A stretch of 32,660 bases of DNA, from the NCBI RefSeq assembly GCF_014656075.1, contig NZ_BNBS01000076.1:8107-40766 (forward strand), given 5' to 3'. The DNA comes from Streptomyces hydrogenans. Its GTDB lineage: Bacteria > Actinomycetota > Actinomycetes > Streptomycetales > Streptomycetaceae. Below the pieces are notes generated by a model. The model saw nothing but the letters and a program-made list of their open reading frames with translations. It was not told the DNA's origin and made no database searches. Below are positions 24,954-32,660 of the stretch, piece after piece. Each line of letters starts with the position of its first letter. The stretch's first letter is position 1. The position numbers and the translations under genes are program-made.

Positions 24954-26057
24954 ATGACCGAGCAGCCCGAGGCCGCCCCGACCGTCAAGTGCCTGGTGTG
25001 GGACCTCGACAACACCCTGTGGCAGGGCACCCTGCTGGAGGACGGCGAGGTCGTCCTCGCCGACGAGGTCCGCGAGGTGATCACCACCCTCGACGAGCGC
25101 GGCATCCTCCAGGCCGTGGCCAGCAAGAACGACCACGACCACGCCTGGGAGCGGCTGGAGAAGCTGGGCGTCGCCGAGTACTTCGTCCACCCGAGGATCG
25201 GCTGGAACCCCAAGTCCGGATCCGTCCGCGACATCGCGGCGGAGCTCAACTTCGCCCTCACCACGATCGCGTTCGTCGACGACCAGCCGGCCGAGCGCGC
25301 CGAGGTCGCCCACCACCTCCCCGAGGTGCGCTGCTACCCCGCCGAGGAGGTCCTGGAGCTGCCCGGGCTCCCCGAGTTCAGCCCGGTCACCACCGCCGAC
25401 TCGCGCCGGCGCCGCGAGATGTACCAGGCCGGATTCCGCCGCGAGGCGGCCCGCCAGGACTTCACCGGCGCGGACGAGGAGTTCCTGCGCACCCTGGACC
25501 TCGTCATGACCATCCGGCGGGCCGCCGCCGAGGACCTGGCCCGGGTCGAGGAACTCACCCTCCGCACCAGCCAGATGAATGCCACCGGCGTCCACTACGG
25601 CGACGCCGAGCTGCGCGCCCTGATCGCCGACCCCGGCCACGAGGTGCTGGTCATCGCGCTGCGCGACCGCTTCGGCGACCACGGCGCCGTCGGCATCGTG
25701 CTTCTCGAACGGCTCCCCGGCGTCTGGCACCTCAAGCTCCTCGCCACCTCCTGCCGGGTCGTCTCCTTCGGCGCGGGCTCCGTCATCCTGCGCTGGCTCA
25801 CCGACCGGGCCGCCGCGGCGGGCGTCCACCTCGCCGCCGACTTCCGGCGCACCGAGCGCAACCGGATGATGGAGGTCGCCTACCGCTTCGCGGGCTTCAC
25901 CGGCGACGCCTGCCCCTGCGCCGCCGCGGTCACCGGCCCGGACCGGGACGGCATCGAGCTGCTGCACATCGAGCCCGCACGCCAGGAGCCGCCCACCACC
26001 ATGCGGCTCGACGCCCCCGACCTGACCGTCCCCGCCGCGGAGGTGTCACGTGGCTGA
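24954..26057 (+). CDS. FkbH-like glyceryl transferase/phosphatase
   Basis: A 367-aa HAD-superfamily protein of the FkbH family, which takes 1,3-bisphosphoglycerate, removes phosphate and loads a glyceryl group onto an ACP. The N-terminal HAD domain has the DxD motif D17-L-D19 in LVWDLDNTLWQG; C13 directly before it is the conserved cysteine position. FVDDQPAERAE is the later acidic motif. A C-terminal GNAT-like part follows (about 185-330; TSQMNATGVHY). This gene defines the origin of the extender unit. It starts 1 nt after the KASIII-like stop, with GGAGG upstream. Confidence 0.93.
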   Translation: MTEQPEAAPTVKCLVWDLDNTLWQGTLLEDGEVVLADEVREVITTLDERGILQAVASKNDHDHAWERLEKLGVAEYFVHPRIGWNPKSGSVRDIAAELNFALTTIAFVDDQPAERAEVAHHLPEVRCYPAEEVLELPGLPEFSPVTTADSRRRREMYQAGFRREAARQDFTGADEEFLRTLDLVMTIRRAAAEDLARVEELTLRTSQMNATGVHYGDAELRALIADPGHEVLVIALRDRFGDHGAVGIVLLERLPGVWHLKLLATSCRVVSFGAGSVILRWLTDRAAAAGVHLAADFRRTERNRMMEVAYRFAGFTGDACPCAAAVTGPDRDGIELLHIEPARQEPPTTMRLDAPDLTVPAAEVSRG

Positions 26058-27690
26058 CGCCACCGCCGCTGCGGTGCCCGACACTTTGTACGAGTGGTTC
26101 GACCGGGCCGCCGACCGGCACCCGGACGAGCCCGCCGTGGAGGCGGGCGGCACCGCGCTCGCCTACCACGAGCTGCGCCGCGCCGCCGAGCACGTCGCCG
26201 CCCGGATCCTGGCGGCGCACGGCTCGGCGCCCCGCCGGATCTCGGTCATGGCGACCCGCTCCGTGGCGATCCTCGCCGCCTATCTGGCGGGCCAGCGGCT
26301 CGGCGCGACCGTCACCCCGGTCAACCCGGCCTTCCCGGCGCGGCGCAACCGGATGATCCTGGAGCTGGCGGGCGCCGAGGTGCTGGTCGTGGACGCCGGC
26401 GACGCCTCCCAGCTGGACGGCGAGCTGGCCGGGCTCGTCCCCACCGAACTGCGCCTGGACTCCGAGGAGGTGGCCGCCGCCGGACGCGCGACGGCCGCCC
26501 CGGCCGCCGGGCTCCCGGCGTACACCACGGGCCCCGACGACGTCGCGTACGTCCTGTTCACCTCGGGCTCCACCGGCCGCCCGAAGGGCGTGCCGATCCG
26601 GCACCGCAACCTGAGCCCCTACCTGGCGCACAACATCGCGCGCTACGGCATCGGCCCCGGCTGCCGCACCTCCCACACCTTCGACCTCACCTTCGACCCC
26701 TCGGTCTTCGACCTCTTCGTCACCTGGGGCGGCGGCGCCACCCTGGTGGTGCCCGGCCGGGCCGAACTCCTCTCGCCCGTCGACTACATCGTCGACAACG
26801 GCGTCACCCACTGGTTCTCGGTGCCGTCCGTGGTCTCCGTCGGCGCCCAGCTCGGCAACCTGCCCGCGGGACGGGCGACCGGCCTGCGGATGAGCGTCTT
26901 CATCGGTGAGCAGCTCTCCTACGACCAGGCCAGGGCCTGGCACGCCGTCGCCCCTGCGGCCGCCATCGAGAACGTCTACGGGCCGACCGAACTCACCGTC
27001 GCCTGCACCGAGTTCGCCCTGCCCGACGACCCTGCCGAATGGCCCGCCACCTCCAATGACACCGTCCCCGTCGGACCCGTCTACGACTTCCTCGACCACC
27101 TGGTGCTCGACGAGTCGGGCCGGCCCGCCGAGGAGGGCGAGCTGGTCGTCCGCGGCTCCCAGCGCTTCGACGGCTACCTGGACCCCGCCGACAACCGCGG
27201 CCGCTTCCTCGCGTACGACGAGCACGGCGCCGCCCCGTACGACGGCGAGGGCCCGCTCACCGCGGCGCACTACTACCGCACCGGCGACCGGGTGCGCTGG
27301 GAGGCGGGCCGGCTCGTGCACCTCGGCCGGCTCGACAACCAGGTGAAGGTCCGCGGCTACCGCATCGAACTCGGCGAGATCGAGGCCGCGATGCGCCGCC
27401 ACCCGGACATCGACCAGGCCGTCGTCATCGCGCTCAAGCGCGGTGACGACATCGAACTCGTCGGCTGCCACACCGGCGCCCCCGTCGAACCCCAGCCCCT
27501 CGGCCGCTGGCTGCGCAAGCGCGTACCGGTCCACATGGTGCCCCGGCGATTCCGGCACCTGGACACCTTGCCGCTCAACCCCAACGGCAAGATCGACCGG
27601 CCGCGCATCGCCGGCGACCTCCAGTCCCCCAACCTCGCCGCGGCCGGACCGGCCGGCGGCAACGGAGGCCACCATGGCGCTACTCGATGA
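26050..27690 (+). CDS. Free-standing adenylation domain
   Basis: A 546-aa stand-alone NRPS-type adenylation enzyme with no carrier domain. A3 is FTSGSTGRPKG near 170, A5 is NVYGPTEL, A7 is YRTGDRV, A8 has VKVRGYRIELGEIE, and A10 Lys is K514 (NPNGKIDR). My manual pocket reading is D-P-F-S-V-I-N-V-A-K, which I cannot match to a known substrate. The Pro after the A4 Asp is unusual for alpha-amino-acid codes. It is the only A domain available for the two carriers at 14670 and 17744, unless another lies outside the window. GTG at 26050 overlaps fkbH by 8 nt and has GCGGAGG upstream. Confidence 0.91.
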   Translation: MADATAAAVPDTLYEWFDRAADRHPDEPAVEAGGTALAYHELRRAAEHVAARILAAHGSAPRRISVMATRSVAILAAYLAGQRLGATVTPVNPAFPARRNRMILELAGAEVLVVDAGDASQLDGELAGLVPTELRLDSEEVAAAGRATAAPAAGLPAYTTGPDDVAYVLFTSGSTGRPKGVPIRHRNLSPYLAHNIARYGIGPGCRTSHTFDLTFDPSVFDLFVTWGGGATLVVPGRAELLSPVDYIVDNGVTHWFSVPSVVSVGAQLGNLPAGRATGLRMSVFIGEQLSYDQARAWHAVAPAAAIENVYGPTELTVACTEFALPDDPAEWPATSNDTVPVGPVYDFLDHLVLDESGRPAEEGELVVRGSQRFDGYLDPADNRGRFLAYDEHGAAPYDGEGPLTAAHYYRTGDRVRWEAGRLVHLGRLDNQVKVRGYRIELGEIEAAMRRHPDIDQAVVIALKRGDDIELVGCHTGAPVEPQPLGRWLRKRVPVHMVPRRFRHLDTLPLNPNGKIDRPRIAGDLQSPNLAAAGPAGGNGGHHGATR

Positions 27691-28918
27691 CATCGTCCCG
27701 CCGCCGGGCATCGTCCGGACCCTGTGTCTGAGCAACTTCGCCAAGACCGCGGGACACGGCGTCCTCATGGCGGTCAGCGTGCTGTTCTTCACCCGCACCG
27801 TCGGCATCCCCGCCGAGCAGGTCGGCCTCGCCCTGAGCATCGGCGCCGCCATGGCCATGGCCGCCAGCATCCCGGCCGGCCGGCTCGCCGACGCGGTGGG
27901 TCCCCGCAACACCACCGTCGGCTTCCTGCTGCTGCTGGGCGTCTTCGTCGGCGCGTACGCCTTCGTCGAGAGCTTCGCCGCCCTCGTCGTGGTCACCAGC
28001 CTCGCCCTGATGGCCGAGTCCTCCACGGACGCCGCCCGCGGAGCCCTCATCGCCGGACTCATCCCGCAGGAGGACCGCGTCCGCGCCTGGTCCTACATGC
28101 GCGCCGTCAGCAACCTCGGCGTGACCCTCGGCGCCGCCGCCGGCGCGGTCGCCCTCTGGTTCGACAACCGGCCCGCCTACGTCGGCCTGCTCATCGCGGG
28201 CGGCGCGATGTTCGTGATCGCCGGCGTCGCCTACACGACAGTCCCCCCGGTCGCCCCCGTGCCGAAGGAGAGCAAGGGCCCCACCTGGACGGTCCTGCGC
28301 GACCTGCCGTACGCGGCCGTCGCCCTGCTCAACTCGGTCCTGGTGATGAACGTCGCCATCCTCACCGTCGCGCTGCCCATCTGGATCACCGGTCACACCG
28401 ACGCCCCGAAGTGGCTCTACTCCGTGATCCTCATCCTGAACACGATCATGGTCGTGGTCTTCCAGGTGCGGGCCGGCAAGGGCAGCGAGGACGTCCGCGG
28501 CGGAGCCCGCGCCCTGCGCCGCTGCGGCGTCCTGCTCGCCGTGTGCTGCGGCCTCTTCGCGCTCGCCGCCGACCGCCCGGTCTGGGTCGCCGTCGCCGCC
28601 CTGCTCGCCGGAGCCGTCGTCCACGTCGTCGGCGAGATGCTCTACAGCGCCGGCTCCTGGTCGCTCGCCTTCGGCCTGGCCCCCGACCACGCCCAGGGGC
28701 AGTACCAGGGCATGTTCGGCATGTCGACGCAGCTCGGCTCGATGGTCACCCCGGCCCTCGCCACGCTGCTCATCGTGCGGCTCGGATGGCCGGCCTGGAT
28801 CGTCTTCGCCGCCCTCCTCCTCGCCGCCGGCCTCGCCGCCCCCGCGGTGGCCTCCTGGGCCGAACGCACCCGCAAGCCGGCCCCCGGGACGGGCGCCGAA
28901 GCGGCCGTCGCCTCCTGA
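27674..28918 (+). CDS. MFS transporter
   Basis: A 414-aa major facilitator superfamily protein with about 12 hydrophobic segments. The loop between TM2 and TM3 carries a motif-A-like GRLADAVGPRN. ATG at 27674 lies inside the end of the A-domain gene (17-nt overlap) with GGAGG upstream, so the two are translationally linked. Within this operon it most likely exports the product and may give self-resistance. The substrate is not shown by sequence. Confidence 0.9.
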   Translation: MALLDDIVPPPGIVRTLCLSNFAKTAGHGVLMAVSVLFFTRTVGIPAEQVGLALSIGAAMAMAASIPAGRLADAVGPRNTTVGFLLLLGVFVGAYAFVESFAALVVVTSLALMAESSTDAARGALIAGLIPQEDRVRAWSYMRAVSNLGVTLGAAAGAVALWFDNRPAYVGLLIAGGAMFVIAGVAYTTVPPVAPVPKESKGPTWTVLRDLPYAAVALLNSVLVMNVAILTVALPIWITGHTDAPKWLYSVILILNTIMVVVFQVRAGKGSEDVRGGARALRRCGVLLAVCCGLFALAADRPVWVAVAALLAGAVVHVVGEMLYSAGSWSLAFGLAPDHAQGQYQGMFGMSTQLGSMVTPALATLLIVRLGWPAWIVFAALLLAAGLAAPAVASWAERTRKPAPGTGAEAAVAS

Positions 28919-28945
28919 CCGCCGCCCGATCGGAGAACGCACGCC

Positions 28946-30013
28946 ATGGACTTCAGCCTCTTCTACTTCGCCAACGACAGCACCGGCACCACCGACCGGC
29001 GCTACGAACTGCTCCTGGAAGGAGCGAAGTTCGCCGACCGCAACGGCTTCAGCGCGGTGTGGACCCCGGAGCGCCACTTCCACCCCTTCGGCGGCCTCTA
29101 CCCCAACCCGTCGGTGACCGGCGCGGCCATCGCCGCGGTGACCGAGCGCATCGGCATCCGGGCCGGCAGCGTCGTCGCCCCGCTGCACCACCCCCTGCGG
29201 ATCGCCGAGGAGTGGTCGGTCGTCGACAACCTCTCCGGCGGCCGGGTCGGCCTCTCCTTCGCCTCCGGCTGGCACGCCACCGACTTCGCCCTGCGCCCGG
29301 AGAACTACGCGAACCGCCGCGAGATCCTCCTGGAGCAGGTCGAGCAGGTGCGCGCCCTGTGGCGCGGCGAGCGGATCACCGTCACCGACGGGGTCGGCAG
29401 CGAGCAGCGGCTCGGGATCTACCCGCCGCCGGTCCAGCCCGAGCTCCCGGTCTGGGTGACCAGCGCCGGCGGCGTCGAGACCTTCCGCAACGCGGGCCGG
29501 TCCGGCTCCGGGCTCCTCACCCACCTGCTCGGCCAGGACCTCGACGACCTCGCCCACAAGATCGCCGAATACCGCAAGGCCGTCGTCGAGACCGGCCGCC
29601 CCGACGGCTGGACCGGCCACGTCGCCCTCATGGTGCACGCCTTCCTCGGCGAGGACGAGGACGCGGTGCGCGAGACCGTGCGGGCCCCGCTCGGCGACTA
29701 CCTGCGCAGCTCCCTCGGGCTGCTGCTCGGCTCCCGGCTCGACGGCAAGCGCGTCGACGCCTCCCGCCTCTCGCCCGAGGACGTCGACTTCATCGTGGCC
29801 CGCTCCTTCGACCGCTACTTCGACGACGGCGGCCTCCTCGGCACCGTCGACAAGGCGGAACGCATGGTGGAGCGCTTCCGCGCGATCGGCGTGGACGAGA
29901 TCGCCTGCCTGATCGACTTCGGGCTGCCCACCCCGGACGTCCTGGCGAGCCTGGACCACCTGAACCGGCTGCGCGAGCGCACCTCCCCCGGCGGGGAGGT
30001 CCGGCCGTCATGA
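28946..30013 (+). CDS. Luciferase-like flavin monooxygenase of natural-product type
   Basis: A 355-aa TIM-barrel monooxygenase of the bacterial luciferase family that uses reduced FMN and O2. The start MDFSLFYFANDST, the segment WTPERHFHPFGGLYPNPSV and the segment GGRVGLSFASGWHATDFAL match the subgroup found in secondary-metabolite clusters. That subgroup often occurs as a domain inside NRPS/PKS proteins, such as the MOX domains of MtaG and MelG that alpha-hydroxylate a terminal glycine and so lead to amide release. Here it is a separate protein. It could hydroxylate a carrier-bound aminoacyl or ketoacyl intermediate. It starts 27 nt after the MFS gene with GGAGAA upstream. Confidence 0.9.
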   Translation: MDFSLFYFANDSTGTTDRRYELLLEGAKFADRNGFSAVWTPERHFHPFGGLYPNPSVTGAAIAAVTERIGIRAGSVVAPLHHPLRIAEEWSVVDNLSGGRVGLSFASGWHATDFALRPENYANRREILLEQVEQVRALWRGERITVTDGVGSEQRLGIYPPPVQPELPVWVTSAGGVETFRNAGRSGSGLLTHLLGQDLDDLAHKIAEYRKAVVETGRPDGWTGHVALMVHAFLGEDEDAVRETVRAPLGDYLRSSLGLLLGSRLDGKRVDASRLSPEDVDFIVARSFDRYFDDGGLLGTVDKAERMVERFRAIGVDEIACLIDFGLPTPDVLASLDHLNRLRERTSPGGEVRPS

Positions 30014-31002
30014 CCGAGCGGACGACACGGGCCCGGACCCGCGGCGGGATCGTCGACTTCGAGGTGGTGTTCCCCTCGTCGGAGGTGGACGTGCGGGAAC
30101 TGCACGAGTCCTCCGGCGTCCCCGTCGCCGACATCCTCGCCGTCACGCACACCGAGCGGTTCCCGGCCCTCGACGAGGACGAGGCCGCCTGGGAGCTGGC
30201 CGCGACCGCCGGCCGCACCGTCCTGGAGCGCAACGGGATCGACCCCGACGACATCGGCCTCGTCCTCTACGCGGGCTCGGGCGAATGGGACCTGCCCTTC
30301 TGGTCCCCGGCCGCCAAGGTCGCCGACGAGCTGGGCATCACCCACGCCCACTGCTTCGAGGTCGCCAACTTCTGCAACGGCGGCATGACGGCCGTCCGCA
30401 CCGCCCTGGCCGAACTCGCCCTGGGCGGCGCCCCGTACGCCCTCGTGCTCATCGGCGACCGGCTCAGCCGGCTGGTCGACCACGAGGACCCCGAGTCCAA
30501 GGCGCTCTTCAACTTCGGCGACGCGCCCGCCGCCCTCCTCCTCGGCCGCGAGGACTGCCTGCTCGACGTGGTGGCCTCCGCGGCGCGCACCGACCCGTCG
30601 TGGGCCGACTACTACTCCGGCGACGTGGAGGACGACCGGGTCCTCATGCGCCGCCGCGGCCGCCGGCAGGGACTGGGCGACGCCTACCTGGAGAACTTCC
30701 CGGCCCGCGTCGACGACGTGCTCGGCGCCCTCGGCAGGCGGATCGAGGACGTCGCCTGGTTCCTCGTCAACCAGGGGGACAAGGGCATGCACGAGAAGCT
30801 GCTCGCCCGGCTCGGCATCCCGGCCGACAAGAGCGTCTTCAACTACCACCGGTACGGACACATGGGCGGCTCCGACCCGTTCATCGCCCTCCGCGACCTG
30901 ATCGGCGAGGAGCGCCTCGGCCCCGGGGACCTGGTCCTGGTCGCGGCCAGCGGCATGGGCTTCAGCTGGAGCGTGACGGCGCTGGAGTACCGGGGCCGAT
31001 GA
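30010..31002 (+). CDS. KASIII-like thiolase-fold protein 2, altered active site
   Basis: A second 330-aa KASIII-like protein, the same length as the first and with its nucleophile also at C122 (EVANFCNGGMTA). FabH's catalytic His is replaced by N254 (VNQGD), and its catalytic Asn by H284 (YGHMGGSDPF), exactly 30 residues later as in FabH. The His and Asn therefore appear swapped. Overall similarity to the first copy looks modest, so they are diverged paralogues with probably different substrates. It is ATGA-coupled to the monooxygenase before it and the thioesterase after it. Its reaction is unknown. Confidence 0.85.
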   Translation: MTERTTRARTRGGIVDFEVVFPSSEVDVRELHESSGVPVADILAVTHTERFPALDEDEAAWELAATAGRTVLERNGIDPDDIGLVLYAGSGEWDLPFWSPAAKVADELGITHAHCFEVANFCNGGMTAVRTALAELALGGAPYALVLIGDRLSRLVDHEDPESKALFNFGDAPAALLLGREDCLLDVVASAARTDPSWADYYSGDVEDDRVLMRRRGRRQGLGDAYLENFPARVDDVLGALGRRIEDVAWFLVNQGDKGMHEKLLARLGIPADKSVFNYHRYGHMGGSDPFIALRDLIGEERLGPGDLVLVAASGMGFSWSVTALEYRGR

Positions 31003-31838
31003 CCGATCCCACGCGCCCGTACGCGGGCTGGAAGGACCTGCGGCGGCTCCTGGCCCCGGTCACCGGGCCGGGCCGTCCCGGCGGGGCGGGCGCCGGCGGC
31101 GAGGCGGCCGGCCGGGCGCCCCTCACCCTGCTCCTGGTCCATCACGCCGGAGGATCCGCGGCGGCGTTCGCCCCGCTGGTGCGGCACCTGCCCGCCGACT
31201 GGCGCCTGCTCGCCGTCGACCTCCCGGGCCGCCTGATGGCCGTCGGCGAGAGCGGCTGCCGCTCCACCACGGAGGTGGTGGACTGGCTCGCCCCGCTCAC
31301 CCGGCGCGTGCTCGACGGGCCCTACGGCGTCTTCGGCCACAGCATGGGCGCCCTCGTCGCGTACGAGCTGGCGAGGGAGCTGTCCCGGGACGGCCTGCCG
31401 CCCCTCTGGACCGGCCTCTCCGGCGCCCCCGCGCCCGGCCACCGCCCCGACCGCGAGCAGCGCCACCTGTGGTCGCGGGAGCGGCTGACCCGCTTCATGC
31501 GGGAACTGGGCGGCACGCCCGAGGAGGTGCTCGCGATCCCCGACGTCGTCACGGCGATGGTCGAGGCCCTGCGCGGGGACCTCGCGGTCGTCGACACGTA
31601 CGAGGAGCACCCCGGCCCGCCGCTGGGGGCGCCGCTCTCGCTCTTCACCGGCGAGGACGACCCCGTCGCCCACCCCGCGCTCGCCGCGCCCTGGGCCGGC
31701 CGCACCACCGCCGGGACCACCCGGCACTCCTGGCCCGGTGGCCACTTCTACCTGTACGAACACACGGCGGCGGTCTGCCGGACCCTCACCCGTGACCTCA
31801 CCACCGCCCACGACTCCCTCCTGGAGCTCCCCTCATGA
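30999..31838 (+). CDS. Type II thioesterase
   Basis: A 279-aa alpha/beta-hydrolase of the NRPS/PKS type II thioesterase family. The nucleophile is S115 in FGHSMGALVAYELA; the acid is at D220/D221 (FTGEDDP) and the base is H249 (PGGHFYL). The segment LLVHHAGGSAAAF near the start is typical. Such enzymes remove misprimed or stalled acyl groups from carriers. This agrees with chain release by the reductase domain rather than by a TE domain. A Gly/Ala-rich stretch at about 25-40 is unusual. ATGA overlaps on both sides. Confidence 0.93.
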   Translation: MTDPTRPYAGWKDLRRLLAPVTGPGRPGGAGAGGEAAGRAPLTLLLVHHAGGSAAAFAPLVRHLPADWRLLAVDLPGRLMAVGESGCRSTTEVVDWLAPLTRRVLDGPYGVFGHSMGALVAYELARELSRDGLPPLWTGLSGAPAPGHRPDREQRHLWSRERLTRFMRELGGTPEEVLAIPDVVTAMVEALRGDLAVVDTYEEHPGPPLGAPLSLFTGEDDPVAHPALAAPWAGRTTAGTTRHSWPGGHFYLYEHTAAVCRTLTRDLTTAHDSLLELPS

Positions 31839-32660
31839 CACGTCGTCTGTTCACCTCGGAGTCGGTCACCGAGGGCCACCCCGACAAGATCGCCGACCAG
31901 ATCAGCGACACCGTCCTCGACGCCCTGCTCACCCACGACCCCGCGTCCAGGGTCGCCGTGGAGACCCTGATCACCACCGGCCAGGTGCACGTCGCCGGCG
32001 AGGTCTCGACCACCGCCTACGCCCCGATCGCCCAGCTCGTCCGGGACCGGATCCTCCTGATCGGCTACGACTCCTCGGCCAAGGGCTTCGACGGCGCCTC
32101 CTGCGGCGTGTCGGTGTCCATCGGCGCGCAGTCCCCGGACATCGCGCAGGGCGTCGACACCGCCTACGAGTCCCGGGTCGGGGGCGCCTCCGGCGAGGGC
32201 GCGGGCGACGAACTGGACCAGCAGGGCGCCGGCGACCAGGGCCTGATGTTCGGCTACGCCTGCGACGAGACGCCCGAGCTGATGCCGCTGCCGATCCACC
32301 TCGCGCACCGGCTCTCCCGCCGTCTCACCGAGGTCCGCAAGGACGGCACCGTCCCGTACCTGCGCCCGGACGGCAAGACCCAGGTGACCATCGAGTACGA
32401 CGGCGACCGCCCGGTCCGCCTCGACACGGTCGTCGTCTCCTCGCAGCACGCCGCCGACATCGACCTCGACGGCCTGCTGGCCCCCGACGTCCGCGCGCAC
32501 GTCGTCGAGCACGTCCTGGCGGCGCTGGCCGAGGACGGCATCAAGCTCGACACCGAGGGCTACCGCCTGCTGGTCAACCCGACCGGGCGCTTCGAGGTCG
32601 GCGGTCCGATGGGCGACGCCGGCCTCACCGGCCGCAAGATCATCATCGACACGTACGGCG
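31835..32660 (+). CDS. metK: S-adenosylmethionine synthetase, 3' end cut by window
   Basis: Methionine adenosyltransferase, which makes SAM from methionine and ATP. The first 275 residues are present and the frame is open at the edge. Landmarks are the start FTSESVTEGHPDKIADQISD, the ATP-binding GAGDQGLMFGYA and GRFEVGGPMGDAGLTGRK. About 125 residues are missing compared with the usual ~400. It is coupled to the thioesterase gene by an ATGA overlap, so it belongs to this operon and is probably a second, pathway-dedicated copy. Its presence implies SAM-dependent methylation, though no methyltransferase of the pathway is in the window. Confidence 0.95.
   Translation, partial: MTRRLFTSESVTEGHPDKIADQISDTVLDALLTHDPASRVAVETLITTGQVHVAGEVSTTAYAPIAQLVRDRILLIGYDSSAKGFDGASCGVSVSIGAQSPDIAQGVDTAYESRVGGASGEGAGDELDQQGAGDQGLMFGYACDETPELMPLPIHLAHRLSRRLTEVRKDGTVPYLRPDGKTQVTIEYDGDRPVRLDTVVVSSQHAADIDLDGLLAPDVRAHVVEHVLAALAEDGIKLDTEGYRLLVNPTGRFEVGGPMGDAGLTGRKIIIDTYG

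Overview
The window is high-GC actinobacterial DNA, almost certainly from a Streptomyces. Codons are strongly G/C-ending, GTG starts and stop/start overlaps are frequent, and TTA is nearly absent. The window has two unlike halves that meet at about 11.6-12.5 kb.

Left half (1-11.6 kb), housekeeping. A tandem array of ten ~19-bp units (1-189) lies before an orphan ABC-transporter ATPase (434-1162). A YciI/DGPF protein follows on the minus strand. The kdpD-kdpE two-component pair comes next, without kdpFABC in the window, followed by an OB-fold protein and a DUF3159 membrane protein. Two overlapping TrkA-type RCK proteins lie on the minus strand, divergent from a KimA-like APC/KUP potassium transporter. 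A TrmA/RumA-type RNA m5U methyltransferase with an Fe-S cluster closes this half, ending in a strong intrinsic terminator. Five of these genes point to potassium homeostasis. Three genes (kdpD, OB-fold, kimA-like) have a TAnnnT -10 box 6-7 nt before the start codon and no clear ribosome binding site, which suggests leaderless mRNAs.

Boundary (11.6-12.8 kb). A GNAT acetyltransferase is on the minus strand. It is followed by an intergenic region with a 9-bp direct repeat at 20-bp spacing and two 5-2-5 palindromes. Next is a 76-aa ORF for a secreted-like peptide with a TTA codon at position 6 and two DHGWG motifs. This stretch uses more A/T-ending codons than its surroundings.

Right half (12.8 kb to the right edge), a biosynthetic operon of 13 co-directional genes, nearly all joined by 1-17 nt overlaps or tiny gaps. 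In order: an A-PCP NRPS; a C-PCP-C NRPS without an A domain; a free PCP; a KS-ACP-thioester reductase protein with no acyltransferase domain; a glycerate-derived extender cassette (3-hydroxyacyl dehydrogenase, ACP, acyl-CoA-dehydrogenase-like oxidase, FkbH) with a KASIII-like gene inserted in it; a free-standing A domain; an MFS transporter; a luciferase-like monooxygenase; a second KASIII-like protein; a type II thioesterase; and metK, cut by the window edge.

Inferred logic: the first A domain (code read by eye as DAFFVGGTFK, valine-like) starts a peptide. The free A domain loads one or both orphan PCPs, giving up to a tripeptide. The AT-less KS extends it with hydroxymalonyl-ACP (or methoxymalonyl-ACP if an O-methyltransferase lies downstream). 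The reductase then releases an alpha-hydroxy-beta-keto aldehyde, which could cyclise. I do not recognise the cluster as one with a known product. The most unusual parts are the two 330-aa KASIII-like proteins: both keep Cys122, but the usual catalytic His is Gln or Asn and the usual Asn is His. I suggest that one of them could move the extender unit in place of the missing AT.
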